A DNA stretch of 38,373 bases from JACJYC01 sp964558465 (GCA_964558465.1 CAZLEF010000068.1:1-38373), one strand, 5' to 3'. Shown: positions 18,279-28,200, numbered from the stretch's first letter. The notes: generated by a model from the sequence alone, not told the origin. Numbers and translations are program-made.

Positions 18279-19913
18279 TTACCGCCGCCACTTCAGCCCA
18301 TTCACATTTGACGCAACCACCTTGCCTTTTTCCAGCCCGGCTTCGTTGTCCTGGGGGGTATGGATGCCGCCGAAAAAACGGGAATTGGCGGTTTCTTCGG
18401 CCACTTGCCAGAAGGAAGTAAACGACCTCGATTTGAAATCGACATCCCTCAGTTCATCCCGTTCCCGGCCTTCGTGCGCGCGGTCGGTGAACGTAAATGC
18501 GTCGCCAAAGAGGTCGGCTAAAACGGTAGTCGCCGCCGAAGCCTGGATGGCGTGCCCGGAAGGAAAGGCCGGAAACGGGGGATCGGGCCAGAAGGATTCC
18601 CACTCCTGGTCGATGAACGCCGGAATAAAGGTATTGGGTCGTTCGGAAAAGTACTGGTATTTCCATTTCCAGCAATTGATGAAGGCGTCGGCTACGGCCA
18701 TGCCGGTCCGGGCGTAAGTCTCTGCACAACGGATCAAATCCGGATTTTTGTCCCGGAGGGCCAGGGTAGCCAGATAATACGAATGCCCAGGCGGGGTAAA
18801 GGTCGCATCCGGGTCGTCGCCCCACCAGATGGCAATTTCCTTTTCTTCCCGGGTCAGCGTTTTTTCTTTTTCGTACACCCTGAGAAACTGCTGGTAATAG
18901 GGGGAGTTTTCCGCCGTATCGTAGGGGATCATTTCCGGCGCCGGTATTTCAGCGTTTGCCCGGATAAAAGTCCGGTTTTTGCCCCAGTGCGGATGGAGCG
19001 GATAGTGACTGAAAGACTGCGCGTACAAGGGCGGTTTCCACGACCCGGGGCCGGTGGGGTGCGCCATTTTTTTGTCAAAGTTTTTGAGGTATCCCCGGTG
19101 CCCTCCGTCTGTTTTGGACCATTCAAAAATGGTTTCAGCCACCGCTTTCCCGAAGGCGACCGACCGATCCACGGTGGGTTGATCCGGTGTTTTCCGGGCA
19201 AAAACCCGGTGAATTTCCGTTTCCAGGGAATCGATGCGTTGTTTGTTTTCGTCGGAGGTCTGGTTGTACAGGCTTTTGAGAATGGCAGCCTGACCGGCGT
19301 TCAGGGCCAGCACCCAGTCGTAGGGTTGGCCGGGTTCCGGCTGCGGCAGGCGGTCCAGCCCGTTCAATTGCCCGGCCAGGGATTGATATTCCGGGTAGCC
19401 GGGTACAATGGATTCGTACATGGTCAGGCCGATATACCCCAGGCAACGGGAGGCATAGGTGGGGGTATTGGCGGGCGTTTTTTGGGTGATGAACAGGGTC
19501 ATTCCGGCCCAGGCAGTGGCGACCTCCTGAGGGGTGGGAGGGGGCGGGGAGCATCCTGTTGAAAAGAAAAAAACCAGGAGGGAAAGCGCCAGGGAATTAA
19601 GTGGGATTTTCCTCCCCCTGCCCTCCCGCTTTGGCGGGACAGGCTCTCCGGAGGGGGAAAATAAACTACGGGATTCCGTTTCTGTTTTAGGGGAACAGGC
19701 GGTTGAAAAGAAAAGCATGAAAACGCTGGTTAACAGGTACAAATCCGGCAACCTTGATTCCTCCCCCCACCCCCTCCAAAGGGGGATAGTAAACCGCGAA
19801 GGACCGTTTCCCCCTCCGGCGGGGGTGCAGGGGGTGGCGTTCATGCCTTTCGGAGAACTCAGCGGCACATCGTGATTCCACCATTGACCTAGTATCTTTA
19901 TCTTGTTTTTCAT
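18279..19913 (-). CDS. Vanadium-dependent haloperoxidase / PAP2-superfamily lipoprotein
   Basis: The ATG at 19913 gives 544 aa; a GTG directly before it is a less likely start. The C-terminal 420 residues match the vanadium haloperoxidase/PAP2 acid phosphatase superfamily. All vanadate- or phosphate-binding positions are visible with family spacing: Lys418 and Arg425 (K-x6-RP), Ser452-Gly453-His454 (PSGHA), Arg512 and His518 (SRFFGGIHTPQD). The family either oxidises halides with H2O2 or cleaves phosphoesters; sequence reading alone cannot decide. The N-terminal 120 residues are odd. Two successive hydrophobic segments end in lipobox-like Cys73 (FFSTAC) and Cys121 (FFFSTGC), separated and preceded by Pro/Gly/Arg-rich peptide encoded by palindromic repeat DNA. 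Translation start and lipidation site are therefore uncertain. The gene follows the VCBS gene after 16 nt and probably belongs to the susC/susD operon. Confidence 0.88.
   Translation of the reverse strand: MKNKIKILGQWWNHDVPLSSPKGMNATPCTPAGGGNGPSRFTIPLWRGWGEESRLPDLYLLTSVFMLFFSTACSPKTETESRSLFSPSGEPVPPKREGRGRKIPLNSLALSLLVFFFSTGCSPPPPTPQEVATAWAGMTLFITQKTPANTPTYASRCLGYIGLTMYESIVPGYPEYQSLAGQLNGLDRLPQPEPGQPYDWVLALNAGQAAILKSLYNQTSDENKQRIDSLETEIHRVFARKTPDQPTVDRSVAFGKAVAETIFEWSKTDGGHRGYLKNFDKKMAHPTGPGSWKPPLYAQSFSHYPLHPHWGKNRTFIRANAEIPAPEMIPYDTAENSPYYQQFLRVYEKEKTLTREEKEIAIWWGDDPDATFTPPGHSYYLATLALRDKNPDLIRCAETYARTGMAVADAFINCWKWKYQYFSERPNTFIPAFIDQEWESFWPDPPFPAFPSGHAIQASAATTVLADLFGDAFTFTDRAHEGRERDELRDVDFKSRSFTSFWQVAEETANSRFFGGIHTPQDNEAGLEKGKVVASNVNGLKWRR
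19611..19660. repeat. In-frame palindromic repeat 1 inside the haloperoxidase N-terminus
   Basis: An interrupted palindrome with outer arms tccccct (19613-19619) and aggggga (19652-19658) and inner hairpin cccgc-tttg-gcggg (19625-19638). It is read through in frame as a Pro/Gly/Arg/Lys-rich peptide lying between the two lipobox-like segments. It shares the 13-mer tttccccctccgg, in opposite orientation (19648-19660), with the second element at 19807-19819. Confidence 0.7.
19755..19876. repeat. In-frame palindromic repeat 2 inside the haloperoxidase N-terminus
   Basis: A C/G-rich block with two back-to-back hairpin-forming units, around 19766-19785 (C-run, tccaa, G-run) and around 19809-19825 (ccccc-tccggc-ggggg). 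It encodes a peptide rich in Pro, Gly, Arg and Trp, unlike any known signal sequence, between the Lys-rich first residues and the first hydrophobic segment. It looks like repeat DNA captured by the reading frame. Confidence 0.6.
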
Positions 19914-19929
19914 CACATCCCATCGTTCT

Positions 19930-22900
19930 TTATTTCATCCGGTACGCCGTAACAGGCCCCTGATTGATCCCAAACAACAGGGTTTTATCCAGCAAAACCG
20001 CGCTCCGGACATCTCCCCTCAAATTGAACCCGGAAACCGCCTGGCCGATATACCGGAAACCGCCGTCGCCGTCGCCGGCCAGCAATACGCCGGAATTGGC
20101 GTCAAATTTCCCGAGGCGCAGTTTGGCGTGGCTGTTGTTGCCGCAGAGCAGAACATCCAGGTTGCCATCGGCGTTGCAGTCCAGGACGGTAATGGTGTTC
20201 ACCGGGGCGTATTGGGCCTGGATGGGCAAGGGCTTGACCCCCAGTTTTCCATCCGGTTGGCTGATGAACAGGGTTGTTTCCATATGGTTGGCCGTCCAAT
20301 GGCCCGCATCTTTCAGCTCTCCTTTGGTAAAAATATCTGTTAATGCGACATCCGCATAACTGGCGTAGGTGTTGAACCGCGACCGGAGAAAACCCAGTTG
20401 GCGCAGCAATTCATCCCGCGTAACGTAGGGATAACTCTTTCGCTGGATATAGAAACAGAACAGCGGGTCAACCGCTCCGTTCTTGTCAAAGTCCTTGTAA
20501 AACATTTCTGCCGGCGCCGCATCCGACACCCTGAACTGGGTATTGGTTCCCATATTTCCAACCATCAGGTCGGGTTTTCCATCCTGGTTGAAATCCGCCG
20601 TTTCAAGGGTATTCCACCAGCCCCGGTAAGGCTTGTCAAAATACCGGTTCGTATGGTCCTCCAGCTTTCCGTTTTCCAGGCTGAAAACGGATACCGGCAA
20701 CCACTCTCCGACGACGACCAATTCCTTTTTTCCGTCCGGGTTGATATCTATCCAGACCGCGTCGGTGATCATGCCCAGCTTTTGCAATCGGGGCGCGATG
20801 GCCTGGATCTGGTTGGTGAATCGCCCTTTGCCGTCGTTGATCAGCAGATAACTTTCCGGGATCTCCGGATAACGGCCCGGTACGACCCTGCCGCCGACAA
20901 ACAGGTCCAAATGACCGTCCTGGTTCACATCCTCCACAGCCACGCAGCCCTTGCTTCCGCGCATTTGCGGCAATGCGTCGGGGCTTTTGGCAAAATTGCC
21001 GCGGCCGTCGTTGAGGTAGAGCCGGTCCTGCAATAAAAGATCATCCGGGTTAAAGGTGTGGTAACCGCCGCTCGCTACGTAAATATCCGCGGCGCCGTCG
21101 TCGTTGGCGTCAAAAATGGCCGCAACCGCGTCTTCATGCCCGCTGTCGGCCTCAAAAGCCGGAGTGGCCTGGCGGGTAAACTGTCCGTTCTTTTGCCGGA
21201 GGAACAGGCCTGCGCCCTGGCCTGCGGCCCCACCCACAAAAATATCTTCCAATCCGTCGCCATCGACATCTCCCTTGGCCATACACGGCCCCGAATGCGA
21301 AAATTCGCTGATCAGCAGGTGCTGGCGGTCAAAATCATTGATTACCGACTTTGGATTTTCAAAGCCGATGGGGGAGGGGACTTGGGCAAAAAGTGTTTTG
21401 GGCCCTTGGACCGGTTGGGGTTTAACTGTTGCGTTTTTTTCTGAAAGTTCTGCGACCTGATCGGCCTCAATATCCGTCAGGACTTGTCGCCGGCCGCTTG
21501 CCCAGGTAACGGTGAGGGAATCCACCCGGGTTTCTTTTCCCAACCCAAAGTGAAGAACAGGAGAAACCGCCGACTGGTACCCCCGCGAAAGGATCTGTTC
21601 GAGGCGTTGTTTTTTTCCGTTGCAGGATGCGGTCACGACAGCCCCGATGCCCTGGGTATTCAGGCCGTCGCCCAGGAGCTTCACCTGCAGGTAATGGTTG
21701 TCCGCCAACTGACGGGCCTCATTCTGATAAATGAAAGCGGGCTGGTTGATATTGTTCACGATGAGGTCCAGGTCGCCGTCGTTGTCCAGGTCGGCGTAGG
21801 CCGCGCCGTTGCTGTTGGACGGCCGGTCCATCCCCCAGGATCCGGTCTTGTCGGAAAAGGTCAGTCCGTCCTGATTGGCAAAGATATAATTCACCACGTT
21901 GGAGGCCGGCATATGACTGATGATCTCCAGCACGTCCTCCCGCATCAACCGGCCTTTGGATTGGGTGAAATCATCCATATATTTGATAAAATCGAGGTTT
22001 GTATAATCGCGCAGGTAACCGTTGGTGATAAAAAGGTCTTTCCAGCCGTCGTTGTCGTAATCGGCCAGCAGGGCAGCCCAACTCCAGTCGGTGTTGGATA
22101 TGCCCGCCAGTTGGCCGACCTCGCTGAAAGTCACGCCTTTTCCCGCGATGCCGTTGTTCAGTTGCAGCATATTGCGCATATACTGGTAATAAAATCCGCT
22201 GCGCACGTTGAGGTCAAATTTGGCAAAGTTATCGGGGGCCAGCAGCAATTTCTGGCGGCGATTATCCTCCGGCAACATATCCAGGGTGACAATATCCGCC
22301 CAGCCGTCGTTGTTGATATCGGCCACGTCATTGCCCATCGAAAACTGGCTGTTATGCCCTACGGCTTCCTGGAGCCGGTTGGTGAACGTGCCATCCTGGT
22401 TATTGATGTACAGGTAATCCGGCACTGCGTAATCGTTGGAGATATAAATATCGGGCCAGCCGTCGTTGTCGAGGTCGGAAATGCCGGCGCCCAGCCCATA
22501 GGACAAGGCGGAGCCGCTGATGCCTGCTTTTGTCGTGACGTCTTCAAACCTGCCGCCGGATTGCCTGAACAGGCGGAGCCCCATTTGCGGGTCGTCTTTT
22601 TTCAGGAATTCAGCGGTGCTGACTTCGTTGAGGATGGGCAGGTTTTTGGGGTTGTGGTTGAGCAGCAGCAGGTCGAGGTCGCCGTCGAGGTCGCTGTCAA
22701 AAAAATAAGCCTGGGTGCTGTGGGCGGGGCCTGCCAGCCCGTATTCGGCGGCTTTTTCTTCAAAAAGGGGAATGTTGTTGGCGCTGGCGCCCTGGTTGAC
22801 AAACAGTTGGTTGACCCGTTTTTCGCCGGGCAGCATGCCGGAATAACACACAAAGAGGTCGAGGCGGTTGTCGCCGTTGATATCGACCAGGGTGGTCCCG

Positions 22901-23283
22901 GTTTTCCAGGGGCCGGGGCGTCCGGTTGTCCGGGAAATGGCGGTGACGTCCTGGAATTGCAGGTTGCCTTTGTTGATGTACAAGCGGTTGTCCCCCATAT
23001 TGGAGGTAAAATACAGATCAACCAGCCCATCGCCGTTCAGGTCGCCGGCGGCTACCCCTCCGCCGTTATAAAAATACTCGTACATCAGGATATTGGTATT
23101 CAGGCCTTCGGTGAGGGTGTTCTGAAAATCCACCTTCGTTTGTTCGGGGGGTAACAAGGTAAACAAGGGAGGGGCGTTGCCGGCTTCGTTAACCGGGTCT
23201 TTTGGTTGTTCGGCGCCGCAACCTGCAACCGCCAGCAGGAGAAGAACAGCGGAAAAAGCGGTATATATTCTGAAAAGCAACAT
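19930..23283 (-). CDS. FG-GAP/VCBS repeat lipoprotein with ASPIC/UnbV-like domain (1117 aa)
   Basis: A 1117-aa protein with a lipoprotein signal (hydrophobic residues 9-20, lipobox Cys22 in LAVAGC). It carries about 13 calcium-binding-like loops of the D-x-N/D-x-D-G-x-x-D type, for example DLNGDGLVDLYF, DINNDGWADIV, DYDNDGWKDLF and DVDGDGLEDIFVGG. They are spread over two beta-propeller-like halves. Between the halves, near residues 525-605, lies an ASPIC/UnbV-like domain (GIGAVVTASCNGKKQ, then SPVLHFGLG and VTWASG). Family knowledge: such proteins are surface-anchored and of uncertain function; genes of this kind commonly follow susC/susD in Bacteroidota. It starts 121 nt after the susD stop, in a gap filled by heptameric repeats, and is followed after 16 nt by the haloperoxidase-like gene. 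By inference it is an outer-membrane-associated partner of the SusC/SusD complex. Confidence 0.93.
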   Translation of the reverse strand: MLLFRIYTAFSAVLLLLAVAGCGAEQPKDPVNEAGNAPPLFTLLPPEQTKVDFQNTLTEGLNTNILMYEYFYNGGGVAAGDLNGDGLVDLYFTSNMGDNRLYINKGNLQFQDVTAISRTTGRPGPWKTGTTLVDINGDNRLDLFVCYSGMLPGEKRVNQLFVNQGASANNIPLFEEKAAEYGLAGPAHSTQAYFFDSDLDGDLDLLLLNHNPKNLPILNEVSTAEFLKKDDPQMGLRLFRQSGGRFEDVTTKAGISGSALSYGLGAGISDLDNDGWPDIYISNDYAVPDYLYINNQDGTFTNRLQEAVGHNSQFSMGNDVADINNDGWADIVTLDMLPEDNRRQKLLLAPDNFAKFDLNVRSGFYYQYMRNMLQLNNGIAGKGVTFSEVGQLAGISNTDWSWAALLADYDNDGWKDLFITNGYLRDYTNLDFIKYMDDFTQSKGRLMREDVLEIISHMPASNVVNYIFANQDGLTFSDKTGSWGMDRPSNSNGAAYADLDNDGDLDLIVNNINQPAFIYQNEARQLADNHYLQVKLLGDGLNTQGIGAVVTASCNGKKQRLEQILSRGYQSAVSPVLHFGLGKETRVDSLTVTWASGRRQVLTDIEADQVAELSEKNATVKPQPVQGPKTLFAQVPSPIGFENPKSVINDFDRQHLLISEFSHSGPCMAKGDVDGDGLEDIFVGGAAGQGAGLFLRQKNGQFTRQATPAFEADSGHEDAVAAIFDANDDGAADIYVASGGYHTFNPDDLLLQDRLYLNDGRGNFAKSPDALPQMRGSKGCVAVEDVNQDGHLDLFVGGRVVPGRYPEIPESYLLINDGKGRFTNQIQAIAPRLQKLGMITDAVWIDINPDGKKELVVVGEWLPVSVFSLENGKLEDHTNRYFDKPYRGWWNTLETADFNQDGKPDLMVGNMGTNTQFRVSDAAPAEMFYKDFDKNGAVDPLFCFYIQRKSYPYVTRDELLRQLGFLRSRFNTYASYADVALTDIFTKGELKDAGHWTANHMETTLFISQPDGKLGVKPLPIQAQYAPVNTITVLDCNADGNLDVLLCGNNSHAKLRLGKFDANSGVLLAGDGDGGFRYIGQAVSGFNLRGDVRSAVLLDKTLLFGINQGPVTAYRMK

Positions 23284-23298
23284 AAGGTTAAAGTTTTA

Positions 23299-23315
23299 CC
23301 CGCCTGCAGGGCGGG
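23299..23315. repeat. Hairpin cccgcc-tgcag-ggcggg upstream of the VCBS gene
   Basis: A 6-bp G/C stem with a 5-base loop, 16 bases upstream of the ATG of the VCBS gene. Its core resembles the hairpin tips at 18070-18082 and 19625-19638, so it may be a small member of the same dispersed repeat family. It would lie in the translation initiation region of the VCBS message. Confidence 0.6.
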
Positions 23316-23317
23316 AT

Positions 23318-23401
23318 AAAGGTTAAAGGTTAAAGGATGAAGGTTAAAGAAGGATTCGTCCATCTTTAACCTTCATCCTTTAACCTTTAACCTTTAACCT
23401 T
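23318..23401. repeat. Perfect 33-bp inverted repeat built of 7-bp units (ggttaaa)
   Basis: The left arm 23318-23350 and right arm 23363-23395 are perfect complements with a 12-base loop. Both arms consist of the heptamer ggttaaa or its complement ttaacct, with one variant unit (ggatgaa). The right arm continues as heptamers to 23401, three bases from the susD stop. In RNA it would form a long A/U-rich hairpin between susD and the VCBS gene. It could end or attenuate transcription, protect the susC/susD message, or simply be a slippage product. Confidence 0.93.
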
Positions 23402-23404
23402 GGA

Positions 23405-25282
23405 TCAATACCCCGGGTTCTGAACCAGCTTGTCATTCCGGCTGACCTCATCTCTTCCGATCGGCCGGTAGTACATTTTGTCGTTCCAGGTACGGGTTTC
23501 ATTTTCCGTATTGTCCACCACGGTGTAGGTATAATCGTACTTCGACTTGTCGTACCGGTACGGGACGTTTGGCGTAGCGCCGGGTTTGAGGGTGGCCTCG
23601 ATATTGATGGTCTTGATACCCCTTCCTACGGTAGTTGCGGGGATCATCCACCTTCTTGCATCGTGGTAGCGATGCTCTTCGTAGGACAGTTCGATCCGGC
23701 GTTCATTTCTGTAGCGCTGACGCAGGGCGTCGCCGGATTCGGTGACAGCGGGCATGCCCACCCTGAACCGGATCTTGTTGAGCCATGCCCTGGCTTCTGC
23801 TTCGTCGTTGGTTTCGATGCAGGCTTCGATATAGTTCAGCGCTGCTTCGGTGTAGCGGATAAACGGCCAGGGAATCACCTGGGCGCTGGACTGGTTGTCG
23901 GCGAGGCCCGGGTCCTGGTCGATGAATTTGCAAGTATAATAGTGTGTCCGGCTGCCGTTCCAGTTTTCGATGGAGGATTCGCGGGTGTCGATGCCGTTGA
24001 GTTTGCCGCCGGATCCGTCAGCGTAATAGCCGGTTTGGATCTGGTTGGCCGGGTCGATAGCGGCGACGTCGGACGGCCGCGGTTTCCAGCCGGCGCCGTC
24101 GTACAGAATGGAAGCGTAGAAACGCGGATCGCGGTTGGCGTAAGGATCGGCGGCATGAGCGGGGTTGTTCCAGTCAAACCGGGAGCCGTCCATCATTTCA
24201 TAATCGTCAACCAATTGCTGGATCGGGGTATTGCCCGCCCAGTTGTGGTAGCCGTTCGGCCCGTTGTTGATACCGTAGTGGATGCCGCCCAGCGGCCAGT
24301 TGTCTTCGACGGTATACAGCGGCGTGTGGGTGCGCTGGAAGATGAGTTCCACGGCAGCGGCAGGGTCGCCGATCGCGCTTCCGCCGCCCATGGAGATGGA
24401 AACGTAGTTGGCCCTGCCCTGGGCCGGAGACACGGGAGCGCTCAGGTCCATTTTATAACCCGATCCGATGTCCAGAACGGCCTTGGCGGCAGCCTTGGCG
24501 GCTTGCCAGCGGGCGGTGCGGTCGCCGGAAGGATAAGCCAGCAGGTTCAGGTTGGAATAGCCGCCCAGGGTGCTGGATTTTGCGGATGCAGTCGGGCCGT
24601 CGTGCAGATCGCTGGCTGCATAAAGGAGGATCCGGGACTTCAGGGCCATAGCGGCGAGTTTGGAAGCCCGCCCGGCCGTTTCCGGTTTTTTATCCAGGAG
24701 GTTGATGGCCTGATCCAGGTCGCCGATCATGAAATTGACACATTCCTCGTAGGTATTCCTGGCGATGGTGTAATCTTCATCGAGTCCGTAGGGTTTGTCG
24801 ATGATCGGAACGCCGCCGTAGAAACGCACCAGTTGGTGGTAGTAATAAGCCCGGAGGAAATAAGCTTCGCCGGTCAGCCGTTCGCGCAGTTCATCGTCCG
24901 GGAATGTAGAGGTTGGAAGCCTGGAAATGGCAATATTGGCTTGGCGGATCGCCAGGTACATCCGGCCCCACTCGTAGGTCGGGCTGAACCAGGCCAGGTT
25001 GGACGGGCTCTCTGCGCCTTCCGTAAACGTGTTGATATTCCGGCCGGCGTGGGTGAACATCGCCTCGTCCGTAAGGGAAGAAAGGCCTTGTTCTTCAAAC
25101 CCGCCGTACCCCAGGAAGGAGTAAACATTGTAGATAAACGCCTGCGAAAGCGGGCCGTCGGCCCAGGTGGCTTCGCTTGAGATTTTATCAAGCGGCTCCG
25201 TATTCAAAAAATCCTTACCGCAGGACACCAGAAATATTCCGGCGCCCAGGATCAGAAAGGTTAATAATCTGATATTTTTCAT
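23405..25282 (-). CDS. SusD/RagB-family nutrient-binding outer membrane lipoprotein
   Basis: A 625-aa protein with a lipoprotein signal (MKNIRLLTFL start, lipobox Cys21 in FLVSC) followed by the usual GKDFLNTEPLDKISSEATW opening of SusD/RagB proteins. TPR-like helices follow, including AYFLRAYYYHQLVRFYGGVP near residue 145 and RASKLAAMALKSRILLYAAS near residue 205. The C-terminal SusD motifs are RYTEAALNYIEACIETND, ALRQRYRNERRIELSYEEHRY and the ending DKLVQNPGY. SusD proteins sit on the cell surface as a lid on the SusC channel and bind the nutrient. The length is slightly above the family's usual 500-600 aa. It follows susC after 11 nt. Ligand class cannot be read from the sequence. Confidence 0.97.
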   Translation of the reverse strand: MKNIRLLTFLILGAGIFLVSCGKDFLNTEPLDKISSEATWADGPLSQAFIYNVYSFLGYGGFEEQGLSSLTDEAMFTHAGRNINTFTEGAESPSNLAWFSPTYEWGRMYLAIRQANIAISRLPTSTFPDDELRERLTGEAYFLRAYYYHQLVRFYGGVPIIDKPYGLDEDYTIARNTYEECVNFMIGDLDQAINLLDKKPETAGRASKLAAMALKSRILLYAASDLHDGPTASAKSSTLGGYSNLNLLAYPSGDRTARWQAAKAAAKAVLDIGSGYKMDLSAPVSPAQGRANYVSISMGGGSAIGDPAAAVELIFQRTHTPLYTVEDNWPLGGIHYGINNGPNGYHNWAGNTPIQQLVDDYEMMDGSRFDWNNPAHAADPYANRDPRFYASILYDGAGWKPRPSDVAAIDPANQIQTGYYADGSGGKLNGIDTRESSIENWNGSRTHYYTCKFIDQDPGLADNQSSAQVIPWPFIRYTEAALNYIEACIETNDEAEARAWLNKIRFRVGMPAVTESGDALRQRYRNERRIELSYEEHRYHDARRWMIPATTVGRGIKTINIEATLKPGATPNVPYRYDKSKYDYTYTVVDNTENETRTWNDKMYYRPIGRDEVSRNDKLVQNPGY

Positions 25283-25293
25283 AAATGGTTCTT

Positions 25294-28200
25294 TTAAAAA
25301 GTTAAACTAAGCCCCATGTTGATCACGCGGGCCTGTGGATAATATACACCGCTGCCAGTGGTTGCTTCCGGGTCGAATACTTTGTATTTGTCGACGGTCA
25401 GCAGGTTCAGGGCGTTGACATAAATCCTCAAACCGCCCAGCCTGACCTTATCCACAAGCTTGGATGGAACATTGTAACCAATCTCAATGTTCTTCAAACG
25501 GATATAATTTTTGCTGAAAAGGTAATACGTATTGTTCCCGTAGTTGCCGCCGGTAAAATAAGTATCGCCCCGGCTGGCCAGACGCGGGTGTTCGCTGCTC
25601 GGGCTGTCGATCGACCAACGGTTGTCGTGGCTGTATTTCAGGAAGTTGCCGATATCGCCGGATTCTGTCTGAATACGGATGGAAGCGCCGGTAGCGCCCT
25701 GAAAGAGCATGGAGAAATCGAAGTTCTTGTACTGGATGTCGACATTGGCGCCGAAGTTGAAAGTGGGCGTGGCATTTTCGTCCAGGCGGACCTGGTCGTC
25801 GCCGTCGATTTTTCCGTCGCCATTGACGTCTTCAAACCGCATATCCCCGGGAATAAGCTGGGAAGTAACCGAGCTGTAATCGATGTTGTTGGCTTCGATA
25901 GCAGCCTGATCGAGGAATACCCCGTCCGACTTGTACACCAGGTACCCGCCGATGGGTTTGCCTTCCTGCAACTGGTATTCGGGCGCTCCGGGGATCTCGT
26001 CCATGAACACCACGGTGTTCTTGGCGTAACCGCCGTTGATGCCGGCTCTGAAACTCAGCACGTTGGAGGCTTTGCCATTGTAAGCCAGGCTGAATTCAAA
26101 ACCTTTGTTGTCCACTTTACCCGCGTTCACCGGAGGCAGAAGGGAACTGATCCCGGAAGAGGAAGGCGTGGAGCCGGTTTTCTGGATCAGGATCTGGTCG
26201 CGTTTGTTGTAGAAGTATTCGAGGGTAAGGTCGAATTTGCCGTCCAGGATGGTAGCGTCCAAACCGATGTTGAGGTTGTTGGCCCGTTCCCAGGTAAAAC
26301 TTGGGTTGGCCAGCACGGTTTCCTGGAGGGTTGTGACCACTTCACCGGCAATCGGATAGGCGCCGAAACCGTAAGTTGACAAATAGGCATATTCCTGCAA
26401 AGCGCCGTTAAAGAATACCTGGTCGTTCCCCATCTGGCCGTAGGAGGCCCGGATCTTCAGGTAATCGATGAAAGGCACGTCGAAGAAGTTTTCATTGGAA
26501 ACGTTCCATCCGAGCAAAACGCCGGGGAAGAAACCGAAACGGTCGGATTCCGGGAAAATATAGGAACCGTCGTAACGCCAGATAAATTCGGCCAGGTATT
26601 TTTCCTGGTAGTTGTACTGAACGCGGCCGTAATAGCCGAGGCGCGCGCGTTCGTAGCCGCTGCCGCCGGTATTCTGTGAAAGCGATCCGCCGGCAAAAAG
26701 CTGGTCGACCGCAGCGGAGATATAATTCCTGCGGAAAGCGAAGAAACCTTCGCCTTCGAACCGTTCCTTCGTAACGCCGGCCAGGATATTGATCGTATGG
26801 TTGGCGCCAAAAGTCTGGTCGTAACTCAACATCGCCGTCAGGTTGGTGTTGAGGATGGAGTTGGAAGATTGGGTAAGCCGGGGGTCGGTGAAGTTCGACC
26901 GGACGGCGGGCTCCAGCAACGGCGTTTTGCCGTCCGCTTCGTAAGAAACGCGGTCCCAGTAATACAACATCCAGGGTGTTTGCCAACGCTTATCCTTGTT
27001 GGTCGTCTGGTCGATGGAGGCGGTAAGCGTCAGTTTCAGGCCGTCGATCCAGGGGTTGCCGATCTCTACCGAACCGTTGGCTTGCAGGTAATCCGTCGGG
27101 TTTTCCTGGTAGCCGGTGGCGTTGGTGGTAATGACGTAAGGGTTCTGGCCGTTTTCAATGTCCGGGCCGGGTTTGCCGTTGGGCCATACTTCCGGTTCGG
27201 TAGGACGGCCGCGCATCAGCATCCTGAAAATGGCGCCGGCGGATTCGGTCGGGAAGCGGCGGTCTTCGCGCCGGGCCAACAAACCGATATTGGTTTTGAT
27301 ATAATCGCTGACGTCCGCATCGAGGTTAAGACGGGCGTTGTACTGCTGATAACGGGTTGCGGAGTTCCTGTAGTAGGCGTCCTGATCGACATACCCGAGG
27401 GAGGCCAGATACCGCATTTTGTCATTCCCGCCTGTCAGTTGCAGGTTATGCCGTTTCTGAGGCGACCAGGTTTTAAAGGCGTCGCCGAACCAGTCCGTGT
27501 CGGGGTAACCCCAGGGATCGGAACCGTCTTCGTGTTTCCGGATCGCTTCCGGGCTGTAGTTGGCGTTCAGCGTGCTGACACCAGCGGTTGGGGAGTCATA
27601 AGTCCCGGTGGTCTGGATGGCCTGCCAGGCCGCCGTCCATTCGTTGACCGGAATGGTCTTGTAGATCGGCAACTGGTTCATGATCCGGGCGTATTCCGGC
27701 GCGTTGGCCATTTCCGGGACCCGGGTAGGTTGCGCCCAACCCTGGTTAAAATCGTAGGAGATGGTCGGTTTGCCGGATTTCCCCCGTTTGGTGGTGATCA
27801 GGATGGCGCCGTTGGCAGCCCGCGCGCCGTAAATGGCGGCGGAAGCATCCTTCAACACGGAGATGGACTCGATGTCCTGAGGGCTCAAGCGGCCCAGGCC
27901 GCCTGCCCGGTCGGGAATACCGTCGATAACGATCAGCGGGCTGCTGTTCCCAAGGGTGTTGGTGCCCCTGATCCGGACAATGGCGCCGTCGTACCCCGGT
28001 TCGCCGCTGGGCTGGATCACCACAAGCCCCGGTAAACGGCCGGCCAGTGAGTTGGACATGTCCACCGCGGGAGATTTCACCAGTTTATCCCCCTGGACCC
28101 CGACCACGGCGCCCGTTACGGTCACTTTTTTCTGTTTGCCGTAAGCGACCACGACAACTTCGTCCAAAACGGAACCGCTGGCCAATTCTACATCGAGGGT

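Noticed and set aside
18007..18291. 94-aa minus-strand open frame between the haloperoxidase and HTCS genes
   Set aside because: Composed entirely of the palindromic repeat blocks and overlaps the haloperoxidase stop; most likely repeat DNA that happens to be open.
18552..19562. 336-aa plus-strand open frame
   Set aside because: Antisense to the haloperoxidase gene, whose five active-site residues are all in place.
21484..23154. 556-aa plus-strand open frame
   Set aside because: It lies wholly antisense to the VCBS/ASPIC lipoprotein gene. Its Val/Gly/His/Gln-rich composition is the mirror of Asp-rich repeats, and it has no start context or domain.
23663..25180. 505-aa plus-strand open frame
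   Set aside because: Antisense to susD with mirrored composition; susD is unmistakable on the other strand.
26797..28035. 412-aa plus-strand open frame
   Set aside because: Antisense to the plug and barrel part of susC; no recognisable domain.
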